Source of the DNA: Rhodospirillaceae bacterium | GTDB taxonomy: Bacteria > Pseudomonadota > Alphaproteobacteria > Rhodospirillales > UBA2165 | Assembly (NCBI GenBank): GCA_947467145.1 | Contig: CANIGJ010000030.1 | Location: forward strand, 1-50,540 | Length of the DNA stretch: 50,540 bases | Direction: 5' to 3' | In this document: positions 7,189-15,298 of the stretch, in pieces | Layout of the letters: every line of letters begins with the position of its first letter | Position numbering within the stretch: position 1 is the stretch's first letter | Position numbers and translations under genes: made by a program | Notes under the pieces: model-generated | The model's input: the letters and a program-made list of their open reading frames with translations, nothing else | Database searches by the model: none | Told to the model about the DNA's origin: nothing

Positions 7189-7878
7189 ATGTCCGACAGC
7201 CTCATCGCCCAATGCCTCGGTCCCGATTTCCTCTGGTCGCAGCTCTTCGGACGCGCCACCCAATTCCTCGGGCGCGCGGCCTTGTTTCTCGATCGTGACG
7301 GCGTGGTGGTGAAGGAAGTCAATTATCTGCACCGGCGCCAGGACGTCCGCCTGATCGACGGCGTGGCCGAGGTCATCCGCCGCGCCAACCAATCCGGCAT
7401 CCCCGTCATCGTCACCACGAATCAGGCGGGCATCGGGCGCAGCTATTACGCCTGGGAGCATTTCTGCGAAGTGCAGGAACAGATGATCGCCGATCTCGGC
7501 GAACACGACGCCAAGATCGATGCGGTCTATGCCTGCGCGCACCATATCGACGCGCGTCCGCCCTATCAGCATGACGACCATCCGGCGCGCAAACCCAACC
7601 CGGGCATGATCTTCATGGCGCGCGACACTCTCGGTGTCGCGCTGGAAAAATCCTGGATCGTCGGCGACCGCGCCATCGATATCCGGGCGGGGCGCAATGC
7701 CGGCCTGGCCGGCGGCACACATGTCCGCACCGGCCACGGCGGACGCGCCAACGAACGCGAAACCGCGCTGGCGTTGGCAACCAAGGAGTTCCGGGTCACG
7801 GCGGCGGATTCGATCGCCGATCTGTTGACCGACGCGACGCTCTTCAATGGTCTATTGGCGACCGATCAGGCGAAGTAA
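7189..7878 (+). CDS. HAD-family phosphatase, histidinol/heptose-bisphosphate phosphatase-like (GmhB-like)
   Basis: From ATG 7189, preceded by AGAGAGG, the protein has 229 residues; a GTG 15 bases upstream is possible. HAD motifs are complete: LFLDRDGV (nucleophile Asp35, acid Asp37), VTTNQAGI, RKPNPGM with the Lys, and VGDRAIDI. This is the layout of D-glycero-D-manno-heptose-1,7-bisphosphate 7-phosphatase and histidinol-phosphatase. The GmhB zinc loop, normally CxH followed by CxCRKP, reads CAHH and HPARKP here, so two cysteines are missing. It may therefore act on another sugar phosphate. An N-terminal extension of about 30 residues precedes the catalytic domain. Confidence 0.75.
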   Translation: MSDSLIAQCLGPDFLWSQLFGRATQFLGRAALFLDRDGVVVKEVNYLHRRQDVRLIDGVAEVIRRANQSGIPVIVTTNQAGIGRSYYAWEHFCEVQEQMIADLGEHDAKIDAVYACAHHIDARPPYQHDDHPARKPNPGMIFMARDTLGVALEKSWIVGDRAIDIRAGRNAGLAGGTHVRTGHGGRANERETALALATKEFRVTAADSIADLLTDATLFNGLLATDQAK

Positions 7879-7908
7879 GCGTTAGCGATTTCCGCTTTCC
7901 TCTCTTCT

Positions 7909-8019
7909 CGTCATGCTCGGGCTTGTCCCGAGCATGCACAGGAGGCCCGTCTGCGCCGATAAGAGTCTTTTCGCGCTATCGCGCTTTCGTGGATGGCCGG
8001 ACCAAGTCCGGCCATGACG
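7909..8019 (+). repeat. Dispersed composite repeat, copy A (long form)
   Basis: This 111-base element starts CGTCATG and ends CATGACG. A terminal hairpin (ATGCTCGGG with CCCGAGCAT) and a second one (GGCCGGAC with GTCCGGCC) flank a middle segment containing GCGCCGATAAGAGTC and CGCGCTATCGCGC. It lies between convergent genes. Related copies are at 20663, 24789, 25632, 27273, 34236 and 36740. Confidence 0.85.
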
Positions 8020-8055
8020 CGGAGTTTAAACTCAGGAAAAGCGGCGTCCTGGCGA

Positions 8056-8544
8056 TCAGCGACGGTAACGTACGATGTCGCTCCAGGCACTTTCCAAGCG
8101 CCGCAGATTCTCGACCAGATTGGACAGTTCGTTGGCGCCGATGCCGGCGCGCTCCAACGCTGCGCCTTCCAAGGCCTTCATCGACCGCAAGCGGTCGCAG
8201 ATCGCTTTGGATTTCTCGGTCAGGCGCACGCGGACCGAACGCTTGTCATGCTCGGAGCGGGCCTGCTCGATATAGCCGCCCTCGACGAGCTTCTTCATGT
8301 TGTAGGACACGTTCGAGCCCTGGTAATAGCCGCGCTCGATCAGCTCCTTCATGACGATCTCATCGCCGCCCATGTTGGCGAGCAATACCGCTTGTACGGG
8401 TGTCAGATCGCGACAGCCCATGCGATCGAGTTCGACGCGAACAACGTCGAGATAGCGCCGATGCAGGCGCTCGATCATCTGAGAAAGGTCAATTCCAGGC
8501 TCGTCCACGCCGGTTATATACGTCCTATCCCGATGGTTCTGCAA
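8056..8544 (-). CDS. MarR-family winged-helix regulator, LdtR-like
   Basis: The 162-residue protein is a MarR-type regulator. The recognition region RGYYQGSNVSYNMKKLVEGG and wing HDKRSVRVRLT closely resemble alphaproteobacterial LdtR, which in Liberibacter and Rhizobiales controls an L,D-transpeptidase gene and stress traits. Helices at each end fit the dimer interface. The likely start is ATG 8542-8544; a nearby internal Met is also possible. It is divergent from the histidine kinase gene, with 174 bases between them. It is not next to an L,D-transpeptidase gene here, so the target is unknown. Confidence 0.85.
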   Translation of the reverse strand: MQNHRDRTYITGVDEPGIDLSQMIERLHRRYLDVVRVELDRMGCRDLTPVQAVLLANMGGDEIVMKELIERGYYQGSNVSYNMKKLVEGGYIEQARSEHDKRSVRVRLTEKSKAICDRLRSMKALEGAALERAGIGANELSNLVENLRRLESAWSDIVRYRR

Positions 8545-8718
8545 TGAATTTCAAGGGCTTAGGATCAATCTACGTAGCAACCACAATGCCACAACCAATA
8601 CCTGAGCAAATCCTTGTTTCTACGCCCAGGCGAAGAAGTATAGTTTTCAATCAACCGGTCGAAAGCGACGGTTGGGGGTAAGCCGCCAACGAACGCGGTG
8701 TGGGAGCGGCAGTCGTCA

Positions 8719-11082
8719 ATGGATGACTACAATTTAACGCCGGACGCCCTCCAGACGAAGACGAAGGAGGAGCTGCTCGAAATTGTGCGCGCGCTCCGCG
8801 CGGCGCAGGCCGGTGCCGTGTCCGCCCCGTCCGACGGGACCTACGATTTCGAAGACGTCATCCAGGGGTTGTTCGACGATTCGATGATCCCGATGATCAT
8901 GGTCGATGGCCAGGGCCACTTCCGGCGCATCAACCGCGCCTTCAGTGACATCACCGGGTATGAGGAACGCGACCTGCTCGGCGGCATGATCGGCGACAAC
9001 ACCCATCCATCCGATCACGCCGAAGTCGACGAGGTGCGCCGCGGTCTGCAAAGCGGTGCCAGCTTCTCCGACGTCGCGGAAAAAAAGATCGTGCGCAAGG
9101 ACGGCAGCGCGATGGCCTGCCGGGTCAAACGCCTGCGTATCCGCGACCAATCGGGTGCGACGAAATTCCTCATCAGCGAAATCGTCGATCTCACCGCGCA
9201 ACGGAACCAGACGGTCGAACTGTTCCGCCAGCGCACCCTGTTCGAGACCCTGTTCTGGGAAATGCCCGACGCGCTGGTCTTCCTGAAGCCAGATCGCACC
9301 ATCCGCATGTATAACGCGGCCTATGCCGAGCTGTTTGGCTACGGCGCGACCGAATTGAACGGACAATCCACCCGCCAATTGTTCGCGACCGAGGAAGCGT
9401 ACGAACTGCGCGGCCGCCTGACCCAGGAAGCCGACCGCCGCATCGAGCCGCACCTGCAGGAGTTCCGCCGGAAGGATGGATCGGTCTTCATCGGCGAAAA
9501 TATCGGCGCCGTGGTACGCGACCATGACGGCACCATGCTCGGCCTCATCGGATTGGTGCGCGACGTTACCGACCGCGATCAGGCCCACCGCGCCCTCGTC
9601 GAAAGCGAGAATCGTTTCCAGGATTTCGCCCGCGCCGGTGCCTATCGCTTTTGGGAAACCGGCATCGACGGCCGCTATACCTATCTGTCGCCGGCCAACC
9701 GCTGGTTCCCCAATTCCGAGGAATTGCTCATCGGCCGCGAACAATTCCTCTCGCCGAATTTCCGCTATGACCAGAAGGACCTCGATGTCGTCCTCGGACA
9801 TATCGCGCGCCGCGAACCGTATCAGGACTATCATCACACAGTGATCGACGGCGCCACGCGGCGCTACCGATCCACATCGGGCGTGCCGATTTTCGATGCC
9901 GAGGGCAATTTCGCGGGCTATCGCGGCGGCTCGCTCGACGAAACGGGCGAGGTTTTGGCGCGCCGCGAAGCGGAAACCCTGAGTGCCCGCTTCCACGCCG
10001 CGATCGGCAATTTCCACGCCGGCTTTGCGTTGTGGAGCGGCGATCGCCGCTTCGTGACCTGCAACGAATTCTATCGCCGCGCCAGCGGTGTGTCATCCGA
10101 AGCGTTGAAACCCGGCATCTCGTTCGAGGATTTCATCCGCGCGCGCGCGCAACAGATCGCACCCTTCCGCGGCCTCGACGTCGAAGAGTGGATCGCGGCG
10201 CGCATCGCGGATTTCGATGTCCCGATGACCTCGCACGACTATATCGATCCCGACGGGACGTGGTATCGCATCACCAAGCAGCGGCTGCATAAAAACGACA
10301 CCTTGTTCTTCATGGCCGACATCACGCTGTCGAAGATCCGCGAAGATGAGTTGATCACCGCCCGGGTGGTTGCCGAATCGGCCAGCCGCGCCAAAAGCGA
10401 ATTTCTCTCCAATGTCAGCCACGAATTGCGTACGCCGCTCAATGCGATTTTGGGTTTCGCGCAGATCTTCGAACGCGCCTCGCCGTCGATGACGACCGAG
10501 AAATTCGCCCGCTTCGGCGGCATCATCCGCGAGAACGGCGCCTATTTACTCGACCTCATCAACGGCATTCTCGATCTGTCCGCGATCGAGGCCGGCCGGC
10601 TCAATATCGTCGAAGACAGCGTCGAGCTGGAAGCGCTGGCCGAAGAAGCGATCCAACTGGTGCGCCTGCGTGCCGGCGAGGACAATATCGATCTCGTCAA
10701 TTCCATCGGCCATAACGCACCGCGCCTCCTGGTCGATCAGGTCAAGATGAAGCAGGTGCTGGTCAACCTGCTCACCAATGCCATCAAGTTCACGCCGACC
10801 GGCGGGCGCGTCGAACTGTCGTTCGTCCATACCGGCGACGGCATGAATATCTGCGTGACCGACGACGGCATCGGTATGACCGGCGATGAAATCACCCTCG
10901 CGCTCGAAAAATTCGGTCGCATCGGGCGTTCGCGTAAGGCTGCGCGCGACGGCCTGGGGCTCGGCCTGCCGCTGGCCAAGGAACTCGTCGAGGCGCATGG
11001 CGGCAAGCTGTCGCTGGCCAGCGTGCCCAACGGTGGGACGACCGTTACGATTTCACTGCCGGGCAGTCGCATTCTCTCTTAG
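8719..11082 (+). CDS. Soluble multi-PAS sensor histidine kinase
   Basis: The roughly 787-residue kinase shows no signal peptide or membrane helix, so it is cytoplasmic. About four PAS regions are seen, each starting near VDGQGHFRRIN, LKPDRTIRMYN, SRENRF/FARAGAYRFWE and FHAGFALWSGDRR. They are followed by a HisKA domain with His568 in SNVSHELRTPLN and an HATPase_c domain (NLLTNAIKFTP, DDGIGMT, GLGLGLPLAK). There is no receiver domain and no adjacent response regulator, so its partner is encoded elsewhere. ATG 8719 is preferred, with GGGAG 13 bases upstream; GTG 8698 is also possible. The signal is probably a small ligand or redox state sensed by PAS domains. Confidence 0.92.
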   Translation: MDDYNLTPDALQTKTKEELLEIVRALRAAQAGAVSAPSDGTYDFEDVIQGLFDDSMIPMIMVDGQGHFRRINRAFSDITGYEERDLLGGMIGDNTHPSDHAEVDEVRRGLQSGASFSDVAEKKIVRKDGSAMACRVKRLRIRDQSGATKFLISEIVDLTAQRNQTVELFRQRTLFETLFWEMPDALVFLKPDRTIRMYNAAYAELFGYGATELNGQSTRQLFATEEAYELRGRLTQEADRRIEPHLQEFRRKDGSVFIGENIGAVVRDHDGTMLGLIGLVRDVTDRDQAHRALVESENRFQDFARAGAYRFWETGIDGRYTYLSPANRWFPNSEELLIGREQFLSPNFRYDQKDLDVVLGHIARREPYQDYHHTVIDGATRRYRSTSGVPIFDAEGNFAGYRGGSLDETGEVLARREAETLSARFHAAIGNFHAGFALWSGDRRFVTCNEFYRRASGVSSEALKPGISFEDFIRARAQQIAPFRGLDVEEWIAARIADFDVPMTSHDYIDPDGTWYRITKQRLHKNDTLFFMADITLSKIREDELITARVVAESASRAKSEFLSNVSHELRTPLNAILGFAQIFERASPSMTTEKFARFGGIIRENGAYLLDLINGILDLSAIEAGRLNIVEDSVELEALAEEAIQLVRLRAGEDNIDLVNSIGHNAPRLLVDQVKMKQVLVNLLTNAIKFTPTGGRVELSFVHTGDGMNICVTDDGIGMTGDEITLALEKFGRIGRSRKAARDGLGLGLPLAKELVEAHGGKLSLASVPNGGTTVTISLPGSRILS

Positions 11083-11105
11083 CGCATATTGGCCTAGTCT
11101 GGCGC

Positions 11106-11465
11106 ATGCTCGATTCCGCAACCGCGCCCGCGATCCAGGCCGACGTCACCGTCGACAACGACGATGAAATCTTCTGCGCCGCCTGCGCACATACGATGAC
11201 GCGCCAGCGGTGGGCCGTCAGCCGCCGCGACGCCCATGAGCACACGGTCTTCAATCCGGCGGGCCAGCTGTTCACGATCCTCTGTTTTGCCGAAGCGCCC
11301 GGCGCCGCACTCCACGGCGATCCCTCCTCCGACTTCACTTGGTTTCCGGGCTATCATTGGACCGTCGCATCGTGCCGCTGCTGCGCCATCCATGTCGGCT
11401 GGCGCTTCGAGGGCGCCGATGTGTTTTTCGCCTTGATCAAACCTCGCCTCAGGACCGCCAAATAA
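11106..11465 (+). CDS. Bacterial cereblon-like CULT-domain protein
   Basis: The 119-residue protein is a single CULT domain, the fold that binds thalidomide-type drugs in human cereblon. Zinc ligands are Cys24/Cys27 (CAAC) and Cys90/Cys93 (CRCC). The three-tryptophan cage is complete: Trp79 (FTWF), Trp85 (YHWT) and Trp99 (VGWRF). Asn50 lies in the conserved FNPAG. These numbers match the Magnetospirillum homologue MsCI4 as I remember it; Phe101 stands where that protein has Tyr. Bacterial members have no known physiological ligand. It starts 23 bases after the kinase stop on the same strand, so they may be co-transcribed. It lacks signal peptide and other domains. Confidence 0.93.
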   Translation: MLDSATAPAIQADVTVDNDDEIFCAACAHTMTRQRWAVSRRDAHEHTVFNPAGQLFTILCFAEAPGAALHGDPSSDFTWFPGYHWTVASCRCCAIHVGWRFEGADVFFALIKPRLRTAK

Positions 11466-11499
11466 TGTTAGGCTGCGCGAAAATCGCGGAGAGCCTTAC

Positions 11500-12696
11500 G
11501 TGAAAGTTTTCGTCTTCGATCTTCTTCCCTACGGCCAGAACGTCGAACATCTGAAGGTCGATGGCGAGCTGCCCCATCCGTTGCCCAAACGCCATTTCGA
11601 TCCCAAGGTCGCGGTGCAGACCTATGGCGAACATCTGGATGCCTGGGAAGAACTCGACAAGCTGGGCTTCGACGGCGTCGGCTTCAACGAGCATCACACC
11701 AGCCCTTATGGCCTGATGAACTCGCCGAACCTGATGGCGGCATCGGCGGCGCAGCGCACCAAGAATCTCAAGCTGCTGATCTATGGCAATCTCTTGCCGA
11801 TCCACCAGCCGCTCCGCCTGGCCGAAGAATTGTCGATGCTCGATTGCCTATCCAACGGCCGCCTGATTTCCGGCTTCGCGCGCGGCATCCCGCGCGAATA
11901 CAACGTCCATAATATCCCGTTGGCCGATTCGCGCGCCCGCTTTGAAGAAGCCTTCGAGATCGTCAAGAAAGCCTGGGTCGAGGAATCGTTCACGCACAAA
12001 GGCAAGTTCTGGACCTACAACGACGTCTCGATCTGGCCCCGGCCCGTGCAGCAGCCCCATCCGCCGATCTGGGTGCCGGTCACGGGCAGCCAAGAATCCA
12101 TCGAATGGGCCGCGCGCAACAACATCCCGATTACGCCGGGCGCCGGCTCGCCCGGCCTGCGCGAAGACGTCATCCGCTATTTCGCGAAATGTCTGGCGGC
12201 TTCAGGCCATCGCATTACGCCGGGCCACATCAAGCTCAACCTGACGGCCTATGTCGCCGACTCGAAGGCGCAGGCGGTCAAGGAAGCCGGCCCCTATGCG
12301 CTCTATTTCAATCGCACCCTGTTCAGTCACGGCAATACGACCGAGACCAACGTGAACCGCCAGGGCGGGTACGTGACCGAACATGCATCGGATTACGTCC
12401 GGCCTGAGAACCGCCGCGCGGCGGCACGGCTGCGCGAAGATTTCCGCAACATGACGATGGACGATGTCGCGCGTCAGGCCGAAACCATGCCGTGGGGCAC
12501 GCCGGACGAAGTGACGGAACGCATCATCGCCGCCGCCGATCATGCCGGCGCCGATACGGTCATCTTGAATCTCAATCGCGGCGCCATGCCGCAGGAGATG
12601 TTCCTGGAACAGATCCGGCGCATGGCGCGCGACGTCCTACCCGCCCTACAGGCGCATCAGGTGATGCGCGTACCGGCGGCGGAAGACGGTCTATGA
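11500..12696 (+). CDS. Luciferase-like (LLM class) flavin-dependent oxidoreductase
   Basis: The 398-residue protein is a bacterial-luciferase-type TIM barrel that uses reduced FMN/F420. Family features are GFDGVGFNEHHTSPYG near the N-terminus, LAEELSMLDCLSNGRL, the GFARGIPREY loop, and GTPDEVTERI near the C-terminus. Start GTG 11500 is supported by GGAGAG seven bases upstream; no better ATG is available. Its stop overlaps the start of the first methyltransferase (ATGA), so the three genes to 14263 form one operon. A monooxygenase reaction on an unknown organic substrate is likely. Confidence 0.9.
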   Translation: MKVFVFDLLPYGQNVEHLKVDGELPHPLPKRHFDPKVAVQTYGEHLDAWEELDKLGFDGVGFNEHHTSPYGLMNSPNLMAASAAQRTKNLKLLIYGNLLPIHQPLRLAEELSMLDCLSNGRLISGFARGIPREYNVHNIPLADSRARFEEAFEIVKKAWVEESFTHKGKFWTYNDVSIWPRPVQQPHPPIWVPVTGSQESIEWAARNNIPITPGAGSPGLREDVIRYFAKCLAASGHRITPGHIKLNLTAYVADSKAQAVKEAGPYALYFNRTLFSHGNTTETNVNRQGGYVTEHASDYVRPENRRAAARLREDFRNMTMDDVARQAETMPWGTPDEVTERIIAAADHAGADTVILNLNRGAMPQEMFLEQIRRMARDVLPALQAHQVMRVPAAEDGL

Positions 12697-13466
12697 GCGT
12701 CATCGTCGATCTCGTGAACCTGTACGAAGACGCCGGCTTCGAGGTCCAATCCAGCCTATCGACCGCGCACTTCCCCGACCTCGATCCCCTGACGATTCCC
12801 TTTACCTATATGTTCGGCGAGGATGGCTACGACTATAACCCCAACGGGCAGATGACCCCCGGCGGCGGCATCGCCTTTGCCGAGATTTGTTTTCTCGAAG
12901 CGCTCTGCGAAACGATCCGGCCCAAATCGGTTTTTGTGATCGGCAATGCCTTCGGCTGGAGCACCTTGGCGCTCGGCCTGATCAATCCAGCGGCCCGCAT
13001 CGTCGCCATCGACATCTGCTGGCGCATGAACGAGGTGCGCGGGCTTGAAGTCGCCAATATCCTGGGCAAACGCGCCGGTCTCGATATCCGCGCCCTCAAG
13101 GGCGAAAGCCCGCAGGACGTGGCGCCCATCTGTGCTCGCGAATTCGCGGCCCCGGTGGATCTGGTATTCGTCGATGGCGGGCACACCCCCAAACAGCAGA
13201 CGATCGATTTCAATGCCTGCCGCGCGGTCGGCTCGGCCGATTGCGTCTACGTCTTCCACGATGTCGTCAATTTCGAAATGATCGAAAGCTTCGTCGGCAT
13301 CACGCAATCGTCACCCGATCTCGCCGGCTCGCTGTTGATGCGTACGCCGTCGGGCATGGCGATCTGCTATCCGAAGTCGCGAGCGGGCGAACTGGCATCT
13401 GTCATCCGTGCGTTCAGCGAAAGCAAGGAGCATATCCAGGCGATCGTCGCGGCGGGTGCCCGATGA
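12693..13466 (+). CDS. Class I SAM-dependent methyltransferase-like protein, paralogue 1
   Basis: The 257-residue product begins MSVIVDLVNLYE. It has a glycine-containing motif I region (FVIGNAFGWST, about 88-98), an acidic residue after the second strand (VAIDICW), and VFVDGGHT as the motif typical of the Methyltransf_24 group. ATG 12693 overlaps the oxidoreductase stop by four bases. The next gene is a clear paralogue. Methyl acceptor unknown; being coupled to a flavin oxidoreductase suggests a small-molecule pathway. Some members of this superfamily are not methyltransferases, so the activity is not certain. Confidence 0.8.
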   Translation: MSVIVDLVNLYEDAGFEVQSSLSTAHFPDLDPLTIPFTYMFGEDGYDYNPNGQMTPGGGIAFAEICFLEALCETIRPKSVFVIGNAFGWSTLALGLINPAARIVAIDICWRMNEVRGLEVANILGKRAGLDIRALKGESPQDVAPICAREFAAPVDLVFVDGGHTPKQQTIDFNACRAVGSADCVYVFHDVVNFEMIESFVGITQSSPDLAGSLLMRTPSGMAICYPKSRAGELASVIRAFSESKEHIQAIVAAGAR

Positions 13467-14263
13467 GCGTCATCGTCGATTTGGTCGGCCTCTACGAATC
13501 GGTCGGCTTCAGCGTTCAGGCCAACCTGTCGAATTATCATTTTCGCGGGCACGAGAACCACGAGCTGGGTTTTACCCACCTGTTCGACACGAACGGGGTC
13601 GCCTGCGCCTGTGCCGGCATCGCGTTCGCCGAAATTGCCTTTTTCGAAGCGCTCTGCCAGCGCACCCGGCCGCGCTCGGTCTTCGTGCTGGGCAATGCCT
13701 TCGGCTGGAGCACGATCGCGCTCGGCCTGATCAACCCGGCGGCGCGCATCGTCGCGATCGATCATTGCCCCAGCGCCGACGAACGGCGCGGGCTCGAGGT
13801 CACCAACATGCTGGCGAAATTTGCCGGCCTGAACGTGCAGGCCGTGCAGGGCAAAAGCCCGGACGATGTCGGCGCGATCTGTGCCCGCGAAATTGCCGGG
13901 CCGATCGATCTGGTTTTCATCGACGGCGATCACACGCCGGCGCAGCTGACCATCGACTTCACCGCCTGCCGTGCCGCCGCCGGCCCGGATTGCATCTATG
14001 TTTTCCATGACGTGCTGAATTTCGGCATGGCCGGCAGCTTCCTGCGCACCGCAGAATCGGAACCCGACATGGCGGGTTTCATCCTGATGCGCACCCCCTC
14101 GGGAATGGGAATCTTGTATCCCCGCGCCCGCGCCGCCGAAATCGATCCCGTCGTCCGCGCCTTCAGCGAAAGCGAGCGCAGAATGACCGCATTGCGGGCT
14201 GCCTCCGACCAAGCTCGGGAGAAGGTGGCGCGTGCGAAAGCCAGCCAGGACGTCGGGCCATAG
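13463..14263 (+). CDS. Class I SAM-dependent methyltransferase-like protein, paralogue 2
   Basis: The 266-residue protein is a tandem copy of the preceding gene. Both begin MSVIVDLV and share NAFGWST, ALGLINPAARIVAID, RGLEV, and the RTPSGM block near the C-terminus; identity looks about half or more. It differs in the N-terminal 30-60 region and by a charged C-terminal tail (about 240-266). VFIDGDHT keeps the acidic motif. ATG 13463 overlaps the previous stop (ATGA). Two coupled copies may form a heterodimer or act on successive positions of one substrate. Confidence 0.8.
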   Translation: MSVIVDLVGLYESVGFSVQANLSNYHFRGHENHELGFTHLFDTNGVACACAGIAFAEIAFFEALCQRTRPRSVFVLGNAFGWSTIALGLINPAARIVAIDHCPSADERRGLEVTNMLAKFAGLNVQAVQGKSPDDVGAICAREIAGPIDLVFIDGDHTPAQLTIDFTACRAAAGPDCIYVFHDVLNFGMAGSFLRTAESEPDMAGFILMRTPSGMGILYPRARAAEIDPVVRAFSESERRMTALRAASDQAREKVARAKASQDVGP

Positions 14264-14436
14264 CCCAATTTATCGTCGGCCGCCGCTGCCGATCGCATAC
14301 TTTCCTCTTCCAAGTCGGGGGGTTCGCAGGGATAATGCGCGCAACAAGACCGTCATCGGGTCCACCCGGTGTTCAGGCGGACAAGAAACGTGGGACGGCT
14401 TTGTAAAACTCGGAACACGAGGGGAGATTCAGACCA

Positions 14437-14880
14437 ATGAGACGCAAGTCTTCGAAAAAAACCAAACTGATCCTTGCGGCGATTGCCGTCGTGGTGCTCG
14501 GCACCGGCGCGGCCTACACGGCTGAAATTGGGCCGTTTGCCGTGAAACAGGACCAGGCATCCTTGGACCTGCGCAAGGCCTTCGCGGGCAATACCATCAG
14601 CTACGCCGGTAAGGGCCGTGGCGGTAACACGACGATTTTCTACGGACCGGACTACCGTATGAAAGCCGTCACCGCGACCGTGTCGACCCCGCTGGAAGGC
14701 ACATGGCGCACCAAGGCGCCGGGCCAGTTCTGCCAGCGTTACGATGGCCGCGACGAGGCCTGCAATAAGGTCACGTTGGAAAGCGACGTCGCCAAATTCC
14801 ACAACGACGACGGCAAATTGCAATTCGAAGCAAAGATCCTGCCCGGTAACCAAATCAAGTTACCAGAGCGCAAGAAGTAA
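14437..14880 (+). CDS. Secreted or membrane-anchored small protein of unknown function
   Basis: This 147-residue protein has a Lys/Arg-rich N-terminus and one hydrophobic segment (about 11-30, LILAAIAVVVLGTGAAYTA), then a soluble domain. The domain has LRKAFAGNTISY, a GTWRTKAPGQFCQRY core and CNKV, giving two Cys that could pair. It resembles DUF995-type periplasmic proteins with an N-terminal LRxxFxGNT and a central GxW, but I am not sure of the family. AGGGGAG precedes the ATG well. A strong terminator follows at 14909. Confidence 0.65.
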   Translation: MRRKSSKKTKLILAAIAVVVLGTGAAYTAEIGPFAVKQDQASLDLRKAFAGNTISYAGKGRGGNTTIFYGPDYRMKAVTATVSTPLEGTWRTKAPGQFCQRYDGRDEACNKVTLESDVAKFHNDDGKLQFEAKILPGNQIKLPERKK

Positions 14881-14908
14881 TCGCTTCTTCTTTTAAGACC
14901 GTTTCTTC

Positions 14909-14938
14909 AAGGCCCGCCTCGTGCGGGCCTTATTTTTT
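14909..14938 (+). terminator. Rho-independent terminator after 14437-14880
   Basis: The stem AAGGCCCGC / GCGGGCCTT encloses a CTCGT loop and is followed by TATTTTTT. It lies 29 bases past the stop codon of the small secreted protein gene. Confidence 0.9.
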
Positions 14939-14978
14939 GGCCTTTCCCTGGCCTTTTCTTGAGCTTTCCGAACGGCAC

Positions 14979-15037
14979 AAAAAAAGAGCGGCGCCTCGAT
15001 AAATCGGGACGCCGCTAAGGCCACTGGGGTGTACGCA
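14979..15037 (-). ncRNA. Candidate small RNA with its own promoter and terminator
   Basis: On the minus strand a sigma70-like promoter (15043-15070) is followed within about 60 bases by a strong terminator. The terminator arms are AGCGGCG and CGCCGCT (14987-15016), extended by an inner TCCCGAT/ATCGAGG pairing, and are followed by seven T. No start codon with a ribosome site lies between. The predicted transcript is about 58-60 nt from an AT-rich island with no gene. It matches no RNA family I recognise. It could instead be only a terminator for transcription from the minus-strand gene at 15299. Confidence 0.45.
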
Positions 15038-15042
15038 GTCGA

Positions 15043-15070
15043 ATACTACAATAACTTCGATCATCGTCAA
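15043..15070 (-). promoter_or_regulatory. Sigma70-like promoter for the candidate small RNA
   Basis: Read on the minus strand, TTGACG (15065-15070) and TAGTAT (15043-15048) are separated by 16 bases. The first differs from the consensus -35 by one base; the second matches the -10 at four of six. No coding sequence follows before the terminator at 14987-15016. Confidence 0.45.
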
Positions 15071-15196
15071 TAAAGATTCAGGTATTTGACTAAATTTTGT
15101 AGTCTATATTTTATTATTATTTAGATAAAAATCGACGAGTATTTATATAAAGTTTGAAGAAACATTGCATAAAATTTGAAGTAATTCGGCCCAAAG
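15071..15196. other. AT-rich gene-free island
   Basis: Within the 418-base gene-free stretch 14881-15298, this part is far more AT-rich than the rest of the window, with runs such as TATTTTATTATTATTTAGAT and many TTGA/TAAAAT words. No ORF is present. It is bounded on one side by the candidate sRNA promoter and on the other by a bidirectional terminator. It may hold promoter UP-elements or be a bent regulatory region. Confidence 0.5.
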
Positions 15197-15224
15197 AAAA
15201 AGCCCCGCATTTGCGGGGCTTTTT
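15197..15224. terminator. Bidirectional Rho-independent terminator
   Basis: The perfect stem AAAAAGCCCCGC / GCGGGGCTTTTT with loop ATTT gives a T-tract on both strands. It lies 75 bases past the stop of the minus-strand gene 15299-16159, which it most likely terminates. Confidence 0.88.
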
Positions 15225-15298
15225 CGGCGATACCGGTAAAACCAGCAGAATGTGATTTACTGGTCTCTATGGCGTGATTGACTGATCACAACTAGCCG

